Source of the DNA: Acanthosepion lycidas
Lineage: Eukaryota > Mollusca > Cephalopoda > Sepiida > Sepiidae
Length of the DNA: 64,000 nt
Direction of reading: 5' to 3'
Assembly: GCA_963932145.1 (NCBI GenBank)
Contig: OZ010611.1
Location: 58,599,292-58,663,291, forward strand
Within the stretch, counting starts at the first letter, position 1; each line of letters begins with the position of its first letter. The notes under the pieces were generated by a model. It did not search any database. It was given only the letters and a program-made list of their open reading frames with translations, and was not told the origin of the DNA. The translations under genes and the position numbers were made by a program. Shown one piece after another: positions 26,034 to 39,480 of this stretch.

Positions 26034-28650
26034 TAGGACCCCCTCAAGGTCTTGGTTGAAATTATTTTTCATTCTAATTTATAGAAATGGAGTAGCGTGC
26101 AATGGTGTCGTCTCATACAACTGTGATTTAGCAGATAAAATTTGTGGGCACAAAATGGGTGATCAGTGTCTTATTCTCTTCTGTTTATGCTTTGTCTTTA
26201 GCTTTTTCTTCTATATTTAACTTTATGTAGAGGCTAGGGCCCCTCTAATCTTGGTTGAAATTATTTTTCATTCTAATTCATAGAAATGGAGTAGCGATCA
26301 AAGGTGTCATATCAAACAACAGTGAGTTAGGAGAAAAAATTTGTGGGCACAAAATGGGTGATCTGTATCTTATTCTCTTCTGTTTGTGCCTTGTCTTTAG
26401 CTTTTTCTTCTATATTTAAATTTATGTAGAGGCTAGGACCCCCTCTAAATCTTGGTTGAAATTATTTTTCATTCTAATTAATAGAAATGGAGTAGCGTGC
26501 AATGGTGTCGTCTCATACAACTGTGAGTTAGCAGATAAAATTTGTCGGCACAAAATGGGTGATCAGTGTCTTATTCACTTCTGTTTATGCCTTGTCTTTA
26601 GCTTTTTCTTCTATATTTAACTTTATGTAGAGGATAGGCCCGCCTCTAAATCTTGGTTGAAATTATTTTTCATTCTAATTCATAGAAATTGAGTAGCGTG
26701 CAATGGTGTCGTCTCATACAACAGTGAGTTAGGAGAAAAAATTTGTTGGCACAAAATGGGTGATCAGTGTCTTATTCTCTTCTGTTTGAGCCTTGTCTTT
26801 AGCTTTTTCTTCTATATTTAACTTTATGTAGAGGCTAGGACCCCCTCAAGGTCTTGGTTGAAATTATTTTTCATTCTAATTTATAGAAATGGAGTAGCGT
26901 GCAATGGTGTCGTCTCATACAACTGTGATTTAGCAGATAAAATTTGTGGGCACAAAATGGGTGATCAGTGTCTTATTCTCTTCTGTTTATGCCTTGTCTT
27001 TAGCTTTTTCTTCTATATTTAACTTTATGTAGAGGCTAGGCCCCCCTCTAAATCTTGGTTGAAATTATTTTTCATTCTAATTCATAGAAATGGAGTAGCG
27101 ATCAAAGGTGTCATATCAAACAACAGTGAGTTAGGAGAAAAAATTTGTGGGCACAAAATGGGTGATCAGTGTCTTATTCTCTTCTGTTTGTGCCTTGTCT
27201 TTAGCTTTTTCTTCTATATTTAAATTTATGTAGAGGCTAGGCCCCCCTCTAAATCTTGGTTGAAATTATTTTTCATTCTAATTAATAGAAATGGAGTAGC
27301 GTGCAATGGTGTCGTCTCATACAACTGTGATTTAGCAGATAAAATTTGTGGGCACAAAATGGGTGATCAGTGTCTTATTCTCTTCTGTTTATGCCTTGTC
27401 TTTAGCTTTTTCTTCTATATTTAACTTTATGTAGAGGCTAGGCCCCCCTCTAAATCTTGGTTGAAATTATTTTTCATTCTAATTCATAGAAATGGTGTAG
27501 CGTGCAATGGTGTCGTCTCATACAACAGTGAGTTAGGAGAAGAAATTTGTTGGCACAAAATGGGTGATCAGTGTCTTATTCTCTTCTGTTTGAGCCTTGT
27601 CTTTAGCTTTTTCTTCCATATTTAACTTTATGTAGAGGCTAGGACCCCCTCAAGATCTTGGTTGAAATTATTTTTCATTCTAATTTATACAAATGGAGTA
27701 GCGTGCAATGGTGTCGTCTCATACAACTGTGATTTAGCAGATAAAATTTGTGGGCACAAAATGGGTGATCAGTGTCTTATTCTCTTCTGTTTATGCCTTG
27801 TCTTTAGCTTTTTCTTCTATATTTAACTTTATGTAGAGGCTAGGCCCCCCTCTAAATCTTGGTTGAAATTATTTTTCATTCTAATTCATAGAAATGGAGT
27901 AGCGATCAAAGGTGTCATATCAAACAACAGTGAGTTAGGAGAAAAAATTTGTTGGCACAAAATGGGTGATCAGTGTCTTATTCTCTTCTGTTTGAGCCTT
28001 GTCTTTAGCTTTTTCTTCTATATTTAACTTTATGTAGAGGCTAGGACCCCCTCAAGGTCTTGGTTGAAATTATTTTTCATTCTAATTTATAGAAATGGAG
28101 TAGCGTGCAATGGTGTCGTCTCATACAACTGTGATTTAGCAGATAAAATTTGTGGGCACAAAATGGGTGATCAGTGTCTTATTCTCTTCGGTTTATGCCT
28201 TGTCTTTAGCTTTTTCTTCTATATTTAACTTTATGTAGAGGCTAGCCCCCCCCCCTAATCTTGGTTGAAATTATTTTTCATTCTAATTCATAGAAATGGA
28301 GTAGCGATCAAAGGTGTAATATCAAACAACAGTGAGTTAGGAGAAAAAATTTGTGGGCACAAAATGGGTGATCAGTGTCTTATTCTCTTCTGTTTGTGCC
28401 TTGTCTTTAGCTTTTTCTTCTATATTTAAATTTATGTAGAGGCTAGGACCCCCTCTAAATCTTGGTTGAAATTATTTTTCATTCTAATTAATAGAAATGG
28501 AGTAGCGTGCAATGGTGTCGTCTCATACAACTGTGAGTTAGCAGATAAAATTTGTCGGCACAAAATGGGTGATCAGTGTCTTATTCACTTCTGTTTATGC
28601 CTTGTCTTTAGCTTTTTCTTCTATATTTACCTTTATGTAGAGGATAGGCC
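26034..28650 (+). repeat. 4-mer higher-order repeat P-R-S-T (~804 bp)
   Basis: P units have ggaccccctcaaggtcttgg, taatttatag and gatttagcag. R units have gcgatcaaaggtgtcatatc. S units have taattaatag and gcagataaaa. T units have ttggcac with gtttgagcc. The order is P 26034, R 26238, S 26438, T 26640, P 26840, R 27041, S 27242, T 27443, P 27645, R/T hybrid 27846, P 28047, R 28248, S 28448. P-unit spacing is 802, 804 and then 402 bp. The 402 bp interval contains the hybrid, which is R in its 5' half and T in its 3' half. Confidence 0.86.
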
Positions 28651-29850
28651 CGCCTCTAAATCTTGGTTGAAATTATTTTTCATTCTAATTCATAGAAAAG
28701 GTGTAGCGATCAAAGGTGTCATATCAAACAACAGTGAGTTAGGAGAAAAAGTTTGTGGGCACAAAATGGGTGATCAGTGTCTTATTCTCTTGTGTTTGTG
28801 CCTTGTCTTTAGCTTTTTCTTCAATATTTAACTTTATGTAGAGGCGAGGCCCCCCTCTAAATCTTGGTTGAAATTATTTTTTATTCTAATTAATAGAAAT
28901 GGAGTAGCGATCTAAGGTGTCATCTCAAACAACAGTGAGTTAGGAGAAAAAATTTGTGGGCACAAAATGGGTGATCAGTGTCTTATTCTCTTCTGTTTTT
29001 GCCTTGTCTTTAGCTTTTTCTTCTATATTTAACTTTATGTAGAGGCTAGGCCCCTTTCTAAATCTTCGTTGAAATTATTTTTTATTCTAATTAATAGAAA
29101 TGGAGTAGCGTGCAATGGTGTCGTCTCATACAACAGTGAGTTAGGAGAAAAAATTTGTTGGCACAAAATGGGTGATCAGTGTCATATTCTATTCTGTTTG
29201 TGCCTTGTCTTTAGCTTTTTCTTCTATATTTAACTTTATGTAGAGGCTAGGCCCCCCTCTAAATCTTGGTTGAAATTATTTTTCATTCTAATTAATAGAA
29301 ATGGAGTAGCGTGCAATGGTGTCGTATCATACAACCTGTGAGTTAGTAGAAAAAATTTGTTGGCACAAAATGGGGGATCAGTGTCTTATTCACTTCTGTT
29401 TGTACCTTGTCTTTAGCTTTTTCTTCTATATTTAAATTTATTTAGAGGCTAGGCCCCTTTCTAAATCTTGGTTGAAATTATTTTTCATTCTAATTCATAG
29501 AAATGGAGTAGCGTGCAATGGTGTCGTCTCATACAACAGTGAGTTAGTAGAAAAAATTTGTTGGCACAAAATGGGTGATCAGTGTCTTATTCTCTTCTGT
29601 TTGTGCCTTGTCTTTAGCTTTTTCTTCTATATTTAACATTATGTAGAGGCTAGGCCCCCCTCTAAATCTTGGTTGAAATTATTTTTCATTCTAATTAATA
29701 GAAATGGAGTAGCGTGCAATGGTGTCGTCCCCTACAACAGTGAGGTAGAAGAAAAAATTTGTTGGCACAAAATGGGTGATCAGTGTCTTATTCTCTTCTG
29801 TTTGTGCCTTGTCTTTAGCTTTTTCTTCTATATTTAACTTTATGTAGAGG

Positions 29851-30051
29851 CTAGACCCCCCTCTAGATCTTGGTTGAAATTATTTTTCATTCTAATTTAT
29901 AGAAATGGAGTAGCGTGCAATGGTGTCGTCTCATACAACAGTGAGGTAGGAGAAAAAATTTGTTGGCACAAAATAGGTGATCAGTGTCTTATTCTTTTCT
30001 GTTTGTGCCTTGTCTTTAGCTTTTTCTTCTATATTTAACTTTATGTAGAGG
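29851..30051 (+). repeat. Exact single-monomer tandem duplication, copy 1
   Basis: The unit starts at ctagacccccctctagatc and carries taatttatag, gtgaggtagg, aaaataggtgatc and ttattcttttctg. The next 201 bp repeat it with no difference seen. All of these are variants from the local consensus, so the two copies arose from a one-monomer slip. Confidence 0.88.
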
Positions 30052-30252
30052 CTAGACCCCCCTCTAGATCTTGGTTGAAATTATTTTTCATTCTAATTTA
30101 TAGAAATGGAGTAGCGTGCAATGGTGTCGTCTCATACAACAGTGAGGTAGGAGAAAAAATTTGTTGGCACAAAATAGGTGATCAGTGTCTTATTCTTTTC
30201 TGTTTGTGCCTTGTCTTTAGCTTTTTCTTCTATATTTAACTTTATGTAGAGG
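30052..30252 (+). repeat. Exact single-monomer tandem duplication, copy 2
   Basis: Second copy of the 29851-30051 monomer at an offset of 201 bp. It ends where ctaggcccccctctaaatc replaces ctagacccccctctagatc. Confidence 0.88.
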
Positions 30253-33200
30253 CTAGGCCCCCCTCTAAATCTTGGTTGAAATTATTTTTCATTCTAATTA
30301 ATAGAAATGGAGTAGCGATCAAAGGTGTCGTCTCAAACAACAGTGAGTTAGTAGAAAAAATTTGTTGGCACAAAATGGGGGATCAGTGTCTTATTCTATT
30401 CTGTTTGTACCTAGTCTTTAGCTTTTTCTTCTATATTTAACTTTACTTAGAGGCTAGGCCCCTTTCTAAATCTTGGTTGAAATTATTTTTCATTCTAATT
30501 CATAGAAATGGAGTAGCGTGCAATGGTGTCGTCTCATACAACAGTGAGTTAGGAGAAAAAATTTGTTGGCACAAAATGGGTGATCAGTGTCTTATTCTCT
30601 TCTGTTTGTGCCTTATCTTTAGCTTTTTCTTCTGTATTTAATATTATGTAGAGGCTAGGCCCCTTTCTAAATCTTGGTTGAAATTATTTTTCATTCTAAT
30701 TCATAGAAATGGAGTAGCGTGCAATGGTGTCGTCTCATACAACTGTGTGTTAGCAGATAAAATTTGTGGGCACAAAATGGGTGATCAGTGTCTTATTCTC
30801 TTCTGTTTATGCCTTGTCTTTAGCTTTTTCTTCTATATTTAACATTATTTAGAGGCTAGGCCCCCCTCTAAATCTTGGTTGAAATTATTTTTTATTCTAA
30901 TTAATAGAAATGGAGTAGCGTGCAATGGTGTCCTCTGATACAACAGTGAGGTAGGAGAAAAAATTTATGGGCACAAAATGGGTGATCAGTGTCTTATTCT
31001 CTTCTGTTTGTGCCTTGTCTTTAGCTTTTTCTTCTATATTTAACTTTATGTAGAGGCTAGGCCCCCCTCTAAATCTTGGTTGAAATTATTTTTCATTCTA
31101 ATTCATAGAAATGGAGTAGCGTGCAATGGTGTCGTCTCATACAACAGGGAGTAAGGAGAAAAAATTTGTGGGCACAAAGTGGGTGATCAGTGTCTTATTC
31201 TCTTCTGTTTGTGTCTTGTCCTTAGCTTTTTCTTCTATATTTAACTTCATGTAGAGTATAGGCCCCTTTCTAAATCTTCGTTGAAATTATTTTTCATTCT
31301 AATTCATAGAAATGGAGTAGCGTGCAATAGTGTCATCTCATACAACTGTGAGTTAGGAGAAAAAATTCGTGGGCACAAAATGGGTGATCAGTGTCTTATT
31401 CTCTTTTGTTTGTGCCTTGTCTTTAGCTTTTTCTTCTATATTTAACATTATGTAGAGGCTAGGCCCGCCTCTAAATCTTGGTTGAAATTATTTTTCATTC
31501 TAATTCATAGAAATGGAGTAGCGTGCAATGGTGTCGTCTCATACAACAGTGAGGGAGGAGAAAAAATTTGTTGGCACAAAATGGGTGATCAGTGTCTTAT
31601 TCTCTTCTGTTTGTGCCTTGTCTTTAGCTTTTTCTTCTATATTTAACTTTATGTAGAGGCTAGGCCCCCCTCTAAATCTTGGTTGAAATTATTTTTCATT
31701 CTAATTAATAGAAATGGAGTAGCGATCAAAGGTGTCGTCTCAAACAACAGTGAATTAGGAGAAAAAATTTGTTGGCACAAAATGGGTGATCAGTGTCTTA
31801 TTCTCTTCTGTTTGTGCCTTGTCTTTATCTTTTTCATCTATATTTAACTTTATGTAGACGCTAGGCCCCCCTCTAAATCTTGGTTGAAATTATTTTTCAT
31901 TCTAATTAATAGAAATGGAGTAGCGTGCAATGGTGTCGTCTCATTCAACTGTGAGTTAGCAGATAAAATTTGTGGGCACAAAATGGGTGATCAGTGTCTT
32001 ATTCTCTTCAGTTTGTGCCTTGTCTTTAGCTTTTTCTTCTATATTTAACTTTATGTAGAGGCTAGGCCCCCCTCTAAATCTTGGTTGAAATTATTTTTCA
32101 TTCTAATTTATAGAAATGGAGTAGCGTGCAATGGTGTCGTCTCATACAACAGTGAGGTAGGAGAAAAAATTTGTTGGCACAAAATGTGTGATCAGTGTCT
32201 TATTCTCTTCTGTTTGTGCCTTGTCTTTAGCTTTTTCTTCTATATTTAACTTTATGTAGAGGCTAGGCCCCCCTCTAAATCTTGGTTGAAATTATTTTTC
32301 ATTCTAATTAATAGAAATGGAGTAGCGATCAAAGGTGTCGTCTCAAACAACAGTGAGTTAGGAGAAAAAATTTGTTGGCACAAAATGGGTGATCAGTGTC
32401 TTATTCTATTCTGTTTGTGCCTTGTCTTTAGCTTTTTCTTCTATATTTAACTTTATGTAGAGGCTAGGCTCCCCTCTAAATCTTGGTTGAAATTATTTTT
32501 CATTCTAATTAATAGAAATGGAGTAGCGTGCAATGGTGTCGTCTCATACAACTTTGAGTTAGCAGATAAAATTTGTGGGCACAAAATGGGTGATCAGTGT
32601 CTTATTCTCTTCAGTTTATGCCTTGTCTTTAGCTTTTTCTTCTATATTTAACTTTATGTAGAGGCTAGGCCCCCCTCTAAATCTTGGTTGAAATTATTTT
32701 TCATTCTAATTAATAGAAATGGAGTAGCGTGCAATTGTGTCGTCTCATACAACAGGGAGTAAGGAGAAAAAATTTGTGGGCACAAAATGGGTGATCAGTG
32801 TCTTATTCTCTTCTGTTTATGCCTTGTCTTTAGCTTTTTCTTCTATATTTAACTTCATGTAGAGTCTAGGCCCCTCTCTAAATCTTGGTTGAAATTATTT
32901 TTCATTCTAATTAATAGAAATGGAGTAGCGTGCAATGGTGTCGTCTCATAAAACTGTGAGTTATGAGAAAAAATTTGTGGGCACAAAATGGGTGATCAGT
33001 GTCTTATTCTCTTCTGTTTGTGTCTTGTCTTTAGCTTTTTCTTCTATATTTAACTTCATGTAGAGTATAGGCCCCCCTCTAAATCTTGGTTGTAATTATT
33101 TTTCATTCTAATTCATAGAAATGGAGTAGCGTGCGATGGTGTCGTCTCATACAACAGTGAGGTAGGAGAAAAAATTTGTTGGCACAAAATGGGTGATCAG

Positions 33201-34469
33201 TGTCTTATTCTCTTCTGTTTGTGCATTGTCTCTAGCTTTTTCTTCTATATTTAATTTTATGTAGAGTCTAGGCCCCCCTCTAATTCTTAGTTGAAATTAT
33301 TTTTCATTCTAATTAATAGAAATGGAGTAGCGATCAAAGGTGTCGTCTCAAACAACAGTGAGTAAGGAGAAAAAATTTGTGGGCACAAAATGGGTGATCA
33401 GTGTCTTATTCTCTTCTGTTTTTGCCTTGTCTTTAGCTTTTTCTTCTATATTTAACTTTATGTAGAGGCTAGGCCCCCCTCTAAATCTTGGTTGTAATTA
33501 TTTTTCATTCTAATTCATAGAAATGGAGTAGCGTGCAATGGTGTCGTCTCATACAACAGTGAGGTAGGAGAAAAAATTTGTTGACACAAAATGGGTGATC
33601 AGTGTCTTATTCTCTTCTGTTTGTGCATTGACTCTAGCTTTTTCTTCTATATTTAACTTTATGTAGAGTCTAGGCCCCCCTCTAAGCTTAGTTGAAATTA
33701 TTTTTCATTCTAATTAATAGGAATGGAGTAGCTATCAAAGGTGTCGTCTCAAACAACAGTGAGGAAGGAGAAAAAATTTGTGGGCACAAAATGGGTGATC
33801 AGTGTCTTATTCTCTTCTCTTTGTGCCTTGTCTTTAGCTTTTTCTTCTATATTTAACTTTATGTAGAGGCTAGGCCCCCCTCTATATCTTGGTTGAAATT
33901 ATTTTTCATTCTTATTAATAGAAATGGAGTAGAGATCAAAGGTGTCGTCGCAAACAACAGTGAGTAAGGAGAAAAAATTTGTGGGCACAAAATGGGTGAT
34001 CAGTGTCTTTTTCTCTTCTGTTTTTACCTTGTCTTTACCTTTTTCTTCTATATTTAACATTATGTAGATGGTAGGCCCCTTTCTAAATCTTGGTTGAAAT
34101 TATTTTTCATTCTAATTCATAGAAATGGAGTAGCGTGCAATGGTGTCGTCTCATACAACATGAGTTAGGAGAAAATATTTGTTGGCACAAAATGGGTGAT
34201 CAGTGTCTTATTCTCTTCTATTTGTACCTTGTCTTTAGCTTTTTCTTCTATATTTAACATTATGTAGAGACTAGGCTCCCCTCTAAATCTGGTTTGAAAT
34301 GATTGTTCATTCTAATTCATAGAAATAGAGTAGCGTGCAATGGTGTCACTCATACAACTGTGAGTTAGTAGAAAAAAATTGTGGGCCAAAAATGGGTGAT
34401 CAGTGTCTTATTCTCTTCTGTTTGTGCCTTGTCTTTAACTTTTTCTTCTCTATTTAACATTATGTAGAG

Positions 34470-37400
34470 GCAAGGACCCCCTCTAAACCTGGCTTGAAAT
34501 TGTTTTTCATTCTAATTCATAGAAATGAAGTAACGTGCAATGGTGTCATCTCATACAACTGTGAGTTAGGAGAAAAAAATTGTGGGCACAAAATGGATGA
34601 TCAGTGTCTTGTTCTCTACAGTTTGTTTCTTATTTTGCCTTTTTCTTCTATATTTAACATTATGTAGAGGCTAGGCTCCCCTCTAAATCTATTTTGAAAT
34701 TGTTTTTCATTCTAATTCATAGAAATGGAGTGGCGTGCAATGGTGTCGTCTCATAAAAGTGTGAGTTAGTAGAAAAAATTTGTGGGGACAAAATGGGTGA
34801 TCAGTGTCTTATTCTCTTCTGTTTGTGCCTTGTCTTTACCTTTTTCTTCTATATTTAACATTATGTAGAGGCTAGGCTCCCATCTAAATCAGGTTTGAAA
34901 TTATTTTTCATTCTAATTCATAGAAATGGAGTAGCGTGCAATGGTGTCGTCTCATACAAATGTGAGTTAGTAGAAAAAATTTGTGGGCACAAAATGGGTG
35001 ATCACTGTCTTGTTCTCTACTATTTGTGCCTTGTCTTTAACATTTTCTTCTATATTTAACATTATATAGTGGCAAGGCACCCCTCTAAATCTGGTTTGAA
35101 ATCATTTTTCAATCTAATTCATAGAAATGGAGTAGCGTGCAATGGTGTCGTCTCATACAACTGTGAGTTTGTAGAAAAAAATTGTGGGCACAAAATGGGT
35201 GATCAGTGTCTTATTCTCTTCTGTTTGTGCCTTGTTTTTGCCTTTTTCTTCTATATTTAACATTATGTAGAGGCTAGGCTACCCTCTAAATCTGCTTTGA
35301 AATTATTTTTCATTCTAATTCATAGCAATGGAGCAGCGTGCAATGGTGTCGTCTCATACAACTGTGAGTTAGTAGAAAAAATTTGTGGGCACAAAATGGG
35401 TGATCAGTGTCTTATTCTCTTCTGTTTGTGCCTTGTCTTTAACTTTTTCTTCTATATTTAACATTATGTCGAGGCTAGGCTCCCCTCTAAATCTGGTTTG
35501 AAATTATTTTTCATTCTAATTCATAGAAATGGAGCAGCGTGCAATGGTGTCGTCTCATACAACTGTGAGTTAGTAGAAAAAAATTGTGGACACAAAATGG
35601 GTGATCAGTGTCTTATTCTCTTCTGTTTGTGCCTTGTCTAACTTTTTCTTCTATATTTAACTTTATGTAGTGGCTCGGCCCCCCTCTAAATCTTGGTTGA
35701 AATTATTTTTCATTCTAATTCGTAGAAATGGAGTAGCGTGCAATGGTGTCGTCTCATACAACTGTGAGTTAGTAGAAAAAATTTGTGGGCACAAAATGGG
35801 TGATCAGTGTCTTATTCTCTTCTGTTTGTGCCTTGTCTTTACCATTTTCTTCTATATTTAACATTATGTAGAGGCTAGGCTCCCCTCTAAATCTGGTTTG
35901 AAATTATTTTTCATTCTAATTCATAGAAATGGAGTAGCGTGCAATGGTGTCGTCTCATACAACTCTCAGTTAGTAGAAAAAATTTGTGGGCACAAAATGG
36001 GTGATCAGTTTCTTATTCTCTTCTGTTTGTGCCTTGTCTTTAACTTTTTCTTCTATATTTAACATTATGTAGAGGCTAGGCTCCCCTCTAAATCTGTTTC
36101 AAAATTATTTTTCATTCTAATTCATAGAAATGGAGTAGCGTGCAATGGTGTCGTCTCATACAACTCTGAGTTAGTAGAAAAAATTTGTGGGCACAAAATG
36201 GGTGATCAGTGTCTTATTCTCTTCTGTTTGTGCCTTGTCTTTAACTTTTTCTTCCATATTTAACATTATGTAGAGGCTAGGCTCCCCTCTAAATCTGGTT
36301 TGAAATTATTTTTCATTCTAATTCATAGAAATGGAGTAGCGTGCAATGGTGTCGTCTCATACAAATGTGAGTTAGTAGAAAAAATTTGTGGGCACAAAAT
36401 GGGTGATCAGTGTCTTGTTCTCTACTATTTGTGCCTTGTCTTTAACATTTTCTTCTATATTTAACATTATATAGTGGCAAGGCACCCCTCTAAATCTGGT
36501 TTGAAATCATTTTTCAATCTAATTCATAGAAATGGAGTAGCATGCAATGGTGTCGTCTCATACAACTGTGAGTTTGTAGAAAAAAATTGTGGGCACAAAA
36601 TGGGTGATCAGTGTCTTATTCTCTTCTGTTTGTGCCTTGTTTTTGCCTTTTTCTTCTATATTTAACATTATGTAGAGGCTAGGCTACCCTCTAAATCTGC
36701 TTTGAAATTATTTTTCATTCTAATTCATAGCAATGGAGCAGCCTGCAATGGTGTCGTCTCATACAACTGTGAGTTAGTAGAAAAAATTTGTGGGCACAAA
36801 ATGGGTGATCAGTGTCTTGTTCTCTACGATTTGTGCCTTGTCTTTAACATTTTCTTCTATATTTAACATTATATAGTGGCAAGGCACCCCTCTAAATCTG
36901 TTTTGAAATTATTTTTCATTCTAATTCATAGAAATGGAGTAGCGTGCAATGGTGTCGTCTCATACAAATGTGAGTTAGTAGAAAAAATTTGTGGGCCCAA
37001 AATGGGTGATCAGTGTCTTATTCTCTTCTGTTTGTGCCTTGTCTAACTTTTTCTTCTATATTTAACTTTATGTAGTGGCTCGGCCCCCCTCTAAATCTTG
37101 GTTGAAATTATTTTTCATTCTAATTCGTAGAAATGGAGTAGCGTTCAATGGTGTCGTCTCATACAACTGTGAGTTAGTAGAAAAAATTTGTGGGCACAAA
37201 ATGGGTGATCAGTGTCTTATTCTCTTCTGTTTGTGCCTTGTCTTTACCTTTTTCTTCTATATTTAACATTATGTAGAGGCTAGGCTACCCTGTAAATCTG
37301 GTTTGAAATTATTTTTCATTCTAATTCATAGCAATGGAGCAGCCTGCAATGGTGTCGTCTCATACAACTGTGATTTAGTAGAAAAAATTTGTGGGCACAA

Positions 37401-39480
37401 AATGGGTGATCAGTGTCTTATTCTCTTCTGTTTGTGCCTTGTCTTTACCTTTTTCTTCTATATTTAACATTATGTAGAGACTAGGCTCCCCTCTAAATCT
37501 GGTTTGAAATGATTTTTCATTCTAATTCATAGAAATAGAGTAGCGTGCAATGGTGTCATCTCATACAACTGTGAGTTAGTAGAAAAAAATTGTGGGCCAA
37601 AAATGGGTGATCAGTGTCTTATTCTCTTCTGTTTGTGCCTTGTCTTTAACTTTTTCTTCTATATTTAACATTATGTAGAGGTTAGGCTCCCCTCTAAATC
37701 TGGTTCGAAATTATTTTTCATTCTAATTAATAGAAATGGAGCAGCGTGCAATGGTGTCCTCTCATAAAACTGTGAGCTAGTAGCAAAAATTTGTGGGCAC
37801 AAAATGGGTGATCAGTGTCTTATTCTCTTCTGTTTGTGCTTTGTCTTTACCTTTTTCTTGAAAATTAAACATTATGTAGAGGCAAGGACCCCCTCTAAAC
37901 CTGTCTTGAAATTGTTTTTCATTCTAATTCATAGAAATGAAGTAACGTGCAATGGTGTCATCTCATACAACTGTGAGTTAGTAGAAAAAAATTGTGGGCA
38001 CAAAATGGATGATCAGTGTCTTGTTCTCTACAGTTTGTTTCTTATTTTGCCTTTTTCTTCTATATTTAACATTATGTAGAGGCTAGGCTCCCCTCTAAAT
38101 CTATTTTGAAATTGTTTTTCATTCTAATTCATAGAAATGGAGTGGCGTGCAATGGTGTCGTCTCATAAAAGTGTGAGTTAGTAGAAAAAATTTGTGGGGA
38201 GAAAATGGGTGATCAGTGTCTTATTCTCTTCTGTTTGTGCCTTGTCTTTACCTTTTTCTTCTATATTTAACATTATGTAGAGGCTAGGCTCCCATCTAAA
38301 TCAGGTTTGAAATTATTTTTCATTCTAATTCATAGAAATGGAGTAGCGTGCAATGGTGTCGTCTCATACAAATGTGAGTTAGTAGAAAAAATTTGTGGGC
38401 ACAAAATGGGTGATCAGTGTCTTGTTCTCTACTATTTGTGCCTTGTCTTTAACATTTTCTTCTATATTTAACATTATATAGTGGCAAGGCACCCCTCTAA
38501 ATCTGGTTTGAAATCATTTTTCAATCTAATTCATAGAAATGGAGTAGCGTGCAATGGTGTCGTCTCATACAACTGTGAGTTTGTAGAAAAAAATTGTGGG
38601 CACAAAATGGGTGATCAGTGTCTTATTCTCTTCTGTTTGTGCCTTGTTTTTGCCTTTTTCTTCTATATTTAACATTATGTCGAGGCTAGGCTCCCCTCTA
38701 AATCTGGTTTGAAATTATTTTTCATTCTAATTCATAGAAATGGAGCAGCGTGCAATGGTGTCGTCTCATACAACTGTGAGTTAGTAGAAAAAAATTGTGG
38801 GCACAAAATGGGTGATCAGTGTCTTATTCTCTTCTGTTTGTGCCTTGTCTAACTTTTTCTTCTATATTTAACTTTATGTAGTGGCTCGGCCCCACTCTAA
38901 ATCTTGGTTGAAATTATTTTTCATTCTAATTCGTAGAAATGGAGTAGCGTGCAATGGTGTCGTCTCATACAACTGTGAGTTAGTAGAAAAAATTTGTGGG
39001 CACAAAATGGGTGATCAGTGTCTTATTCTCTTCTGTTTGTGCCTTGTCTTTACCATTTTCTTCTATATTTAACATTATGTAGAGGCTAGGCTCCCCTCTA
39101 AATCTGGTTTGAAATTATTTTTCATTCTAATTCATAGAAATGGAGTAGCGTGCAATGGTGTCGTCTCATACAACTCTCAGTTAGTAGAAAAAATTTGTGG
39201 GCACAAAATGGGTGATCAGTTTCTTATTCTCTTCTGTTTGTGCCTTGTCTTTAACTTTTTCTTCTATATTTAACATTATGTAGAGGCTAGGCTCCCCTCT
39301 AAATCTGTTTAAAAATTATTTTTCATTCTAATTCATAGAAATGGAGTAGCGTGCAATGGTGTCGTCTCATACAACTCTGAGTTAGTAGAAAAAATTTGTG
39401 GGCACAAAATGGGTAATCAGTGTCATATTCTCTTCTGTTTGTGCCCTGTCTTTACCATTTTCTTGTATATTTAACATTAT
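34470..39480 (+). repeat. Overlapping 7-, 10- and 17-mer duplications in the C block
   Basis: A marked module (acaaatgtgag, cttgttctctactatttg, aacattttcttc, attatatagtggcaaggc, gaaatcatttttcaatc, gagtttgtag) occurs at about 34960-35260, 36362-36665 and 38370-38672. The offsets are 1405 and 2007 bp. The set gcaaggaccccctc, cttgttctctacagtttg, tctattttgaaattg and gtggcgtgc at 34467-34750 recurs at 37880-38160, offset ~3410 bp. Downstream, the offset drops from 3412 to 3211 bp because one monomer (about 35270-35470) is absent from the distal copy. The tagtggctcgg unit occurs at 35670, 37075 and 38881. Confidence 0.82.

Larger units (their letters stand above)
23701..34265 (+). repeat. Subfamily D/A block (A-derived)
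   Basis: These monomers have the A backbone (tcttggttg, tttagc, ctttatgtagaggctagg, 201 bp), but many carry D signatures: gcgatcaaaggtgtcgtctc or gtgtcatatc, tcaaacaacagtgag, taattaatag, and a second type with actgtgagttagcag followed by ataaaatttg and gtttatgcc. Plain A monomers are interspersed. The block includes the 4-mer higher-order repeat at 26034-28650 and an exact monomer doubling at 29851-30252. It ends where cattatgtagagactaggctcccctc begins at about 34266. No gene or unique DNA is present. Confidence 0.87.

Noticed and set aside
28240..28260. The C-run in ctagccccccccccctaatc as a G-quadruplex or telomere-like element
   Set aside because: It is a single homopolymer expansion of the normal ggcccccct segment in one monomer, without the spaced G-runs a quadruplex needs and without telomere repeats.
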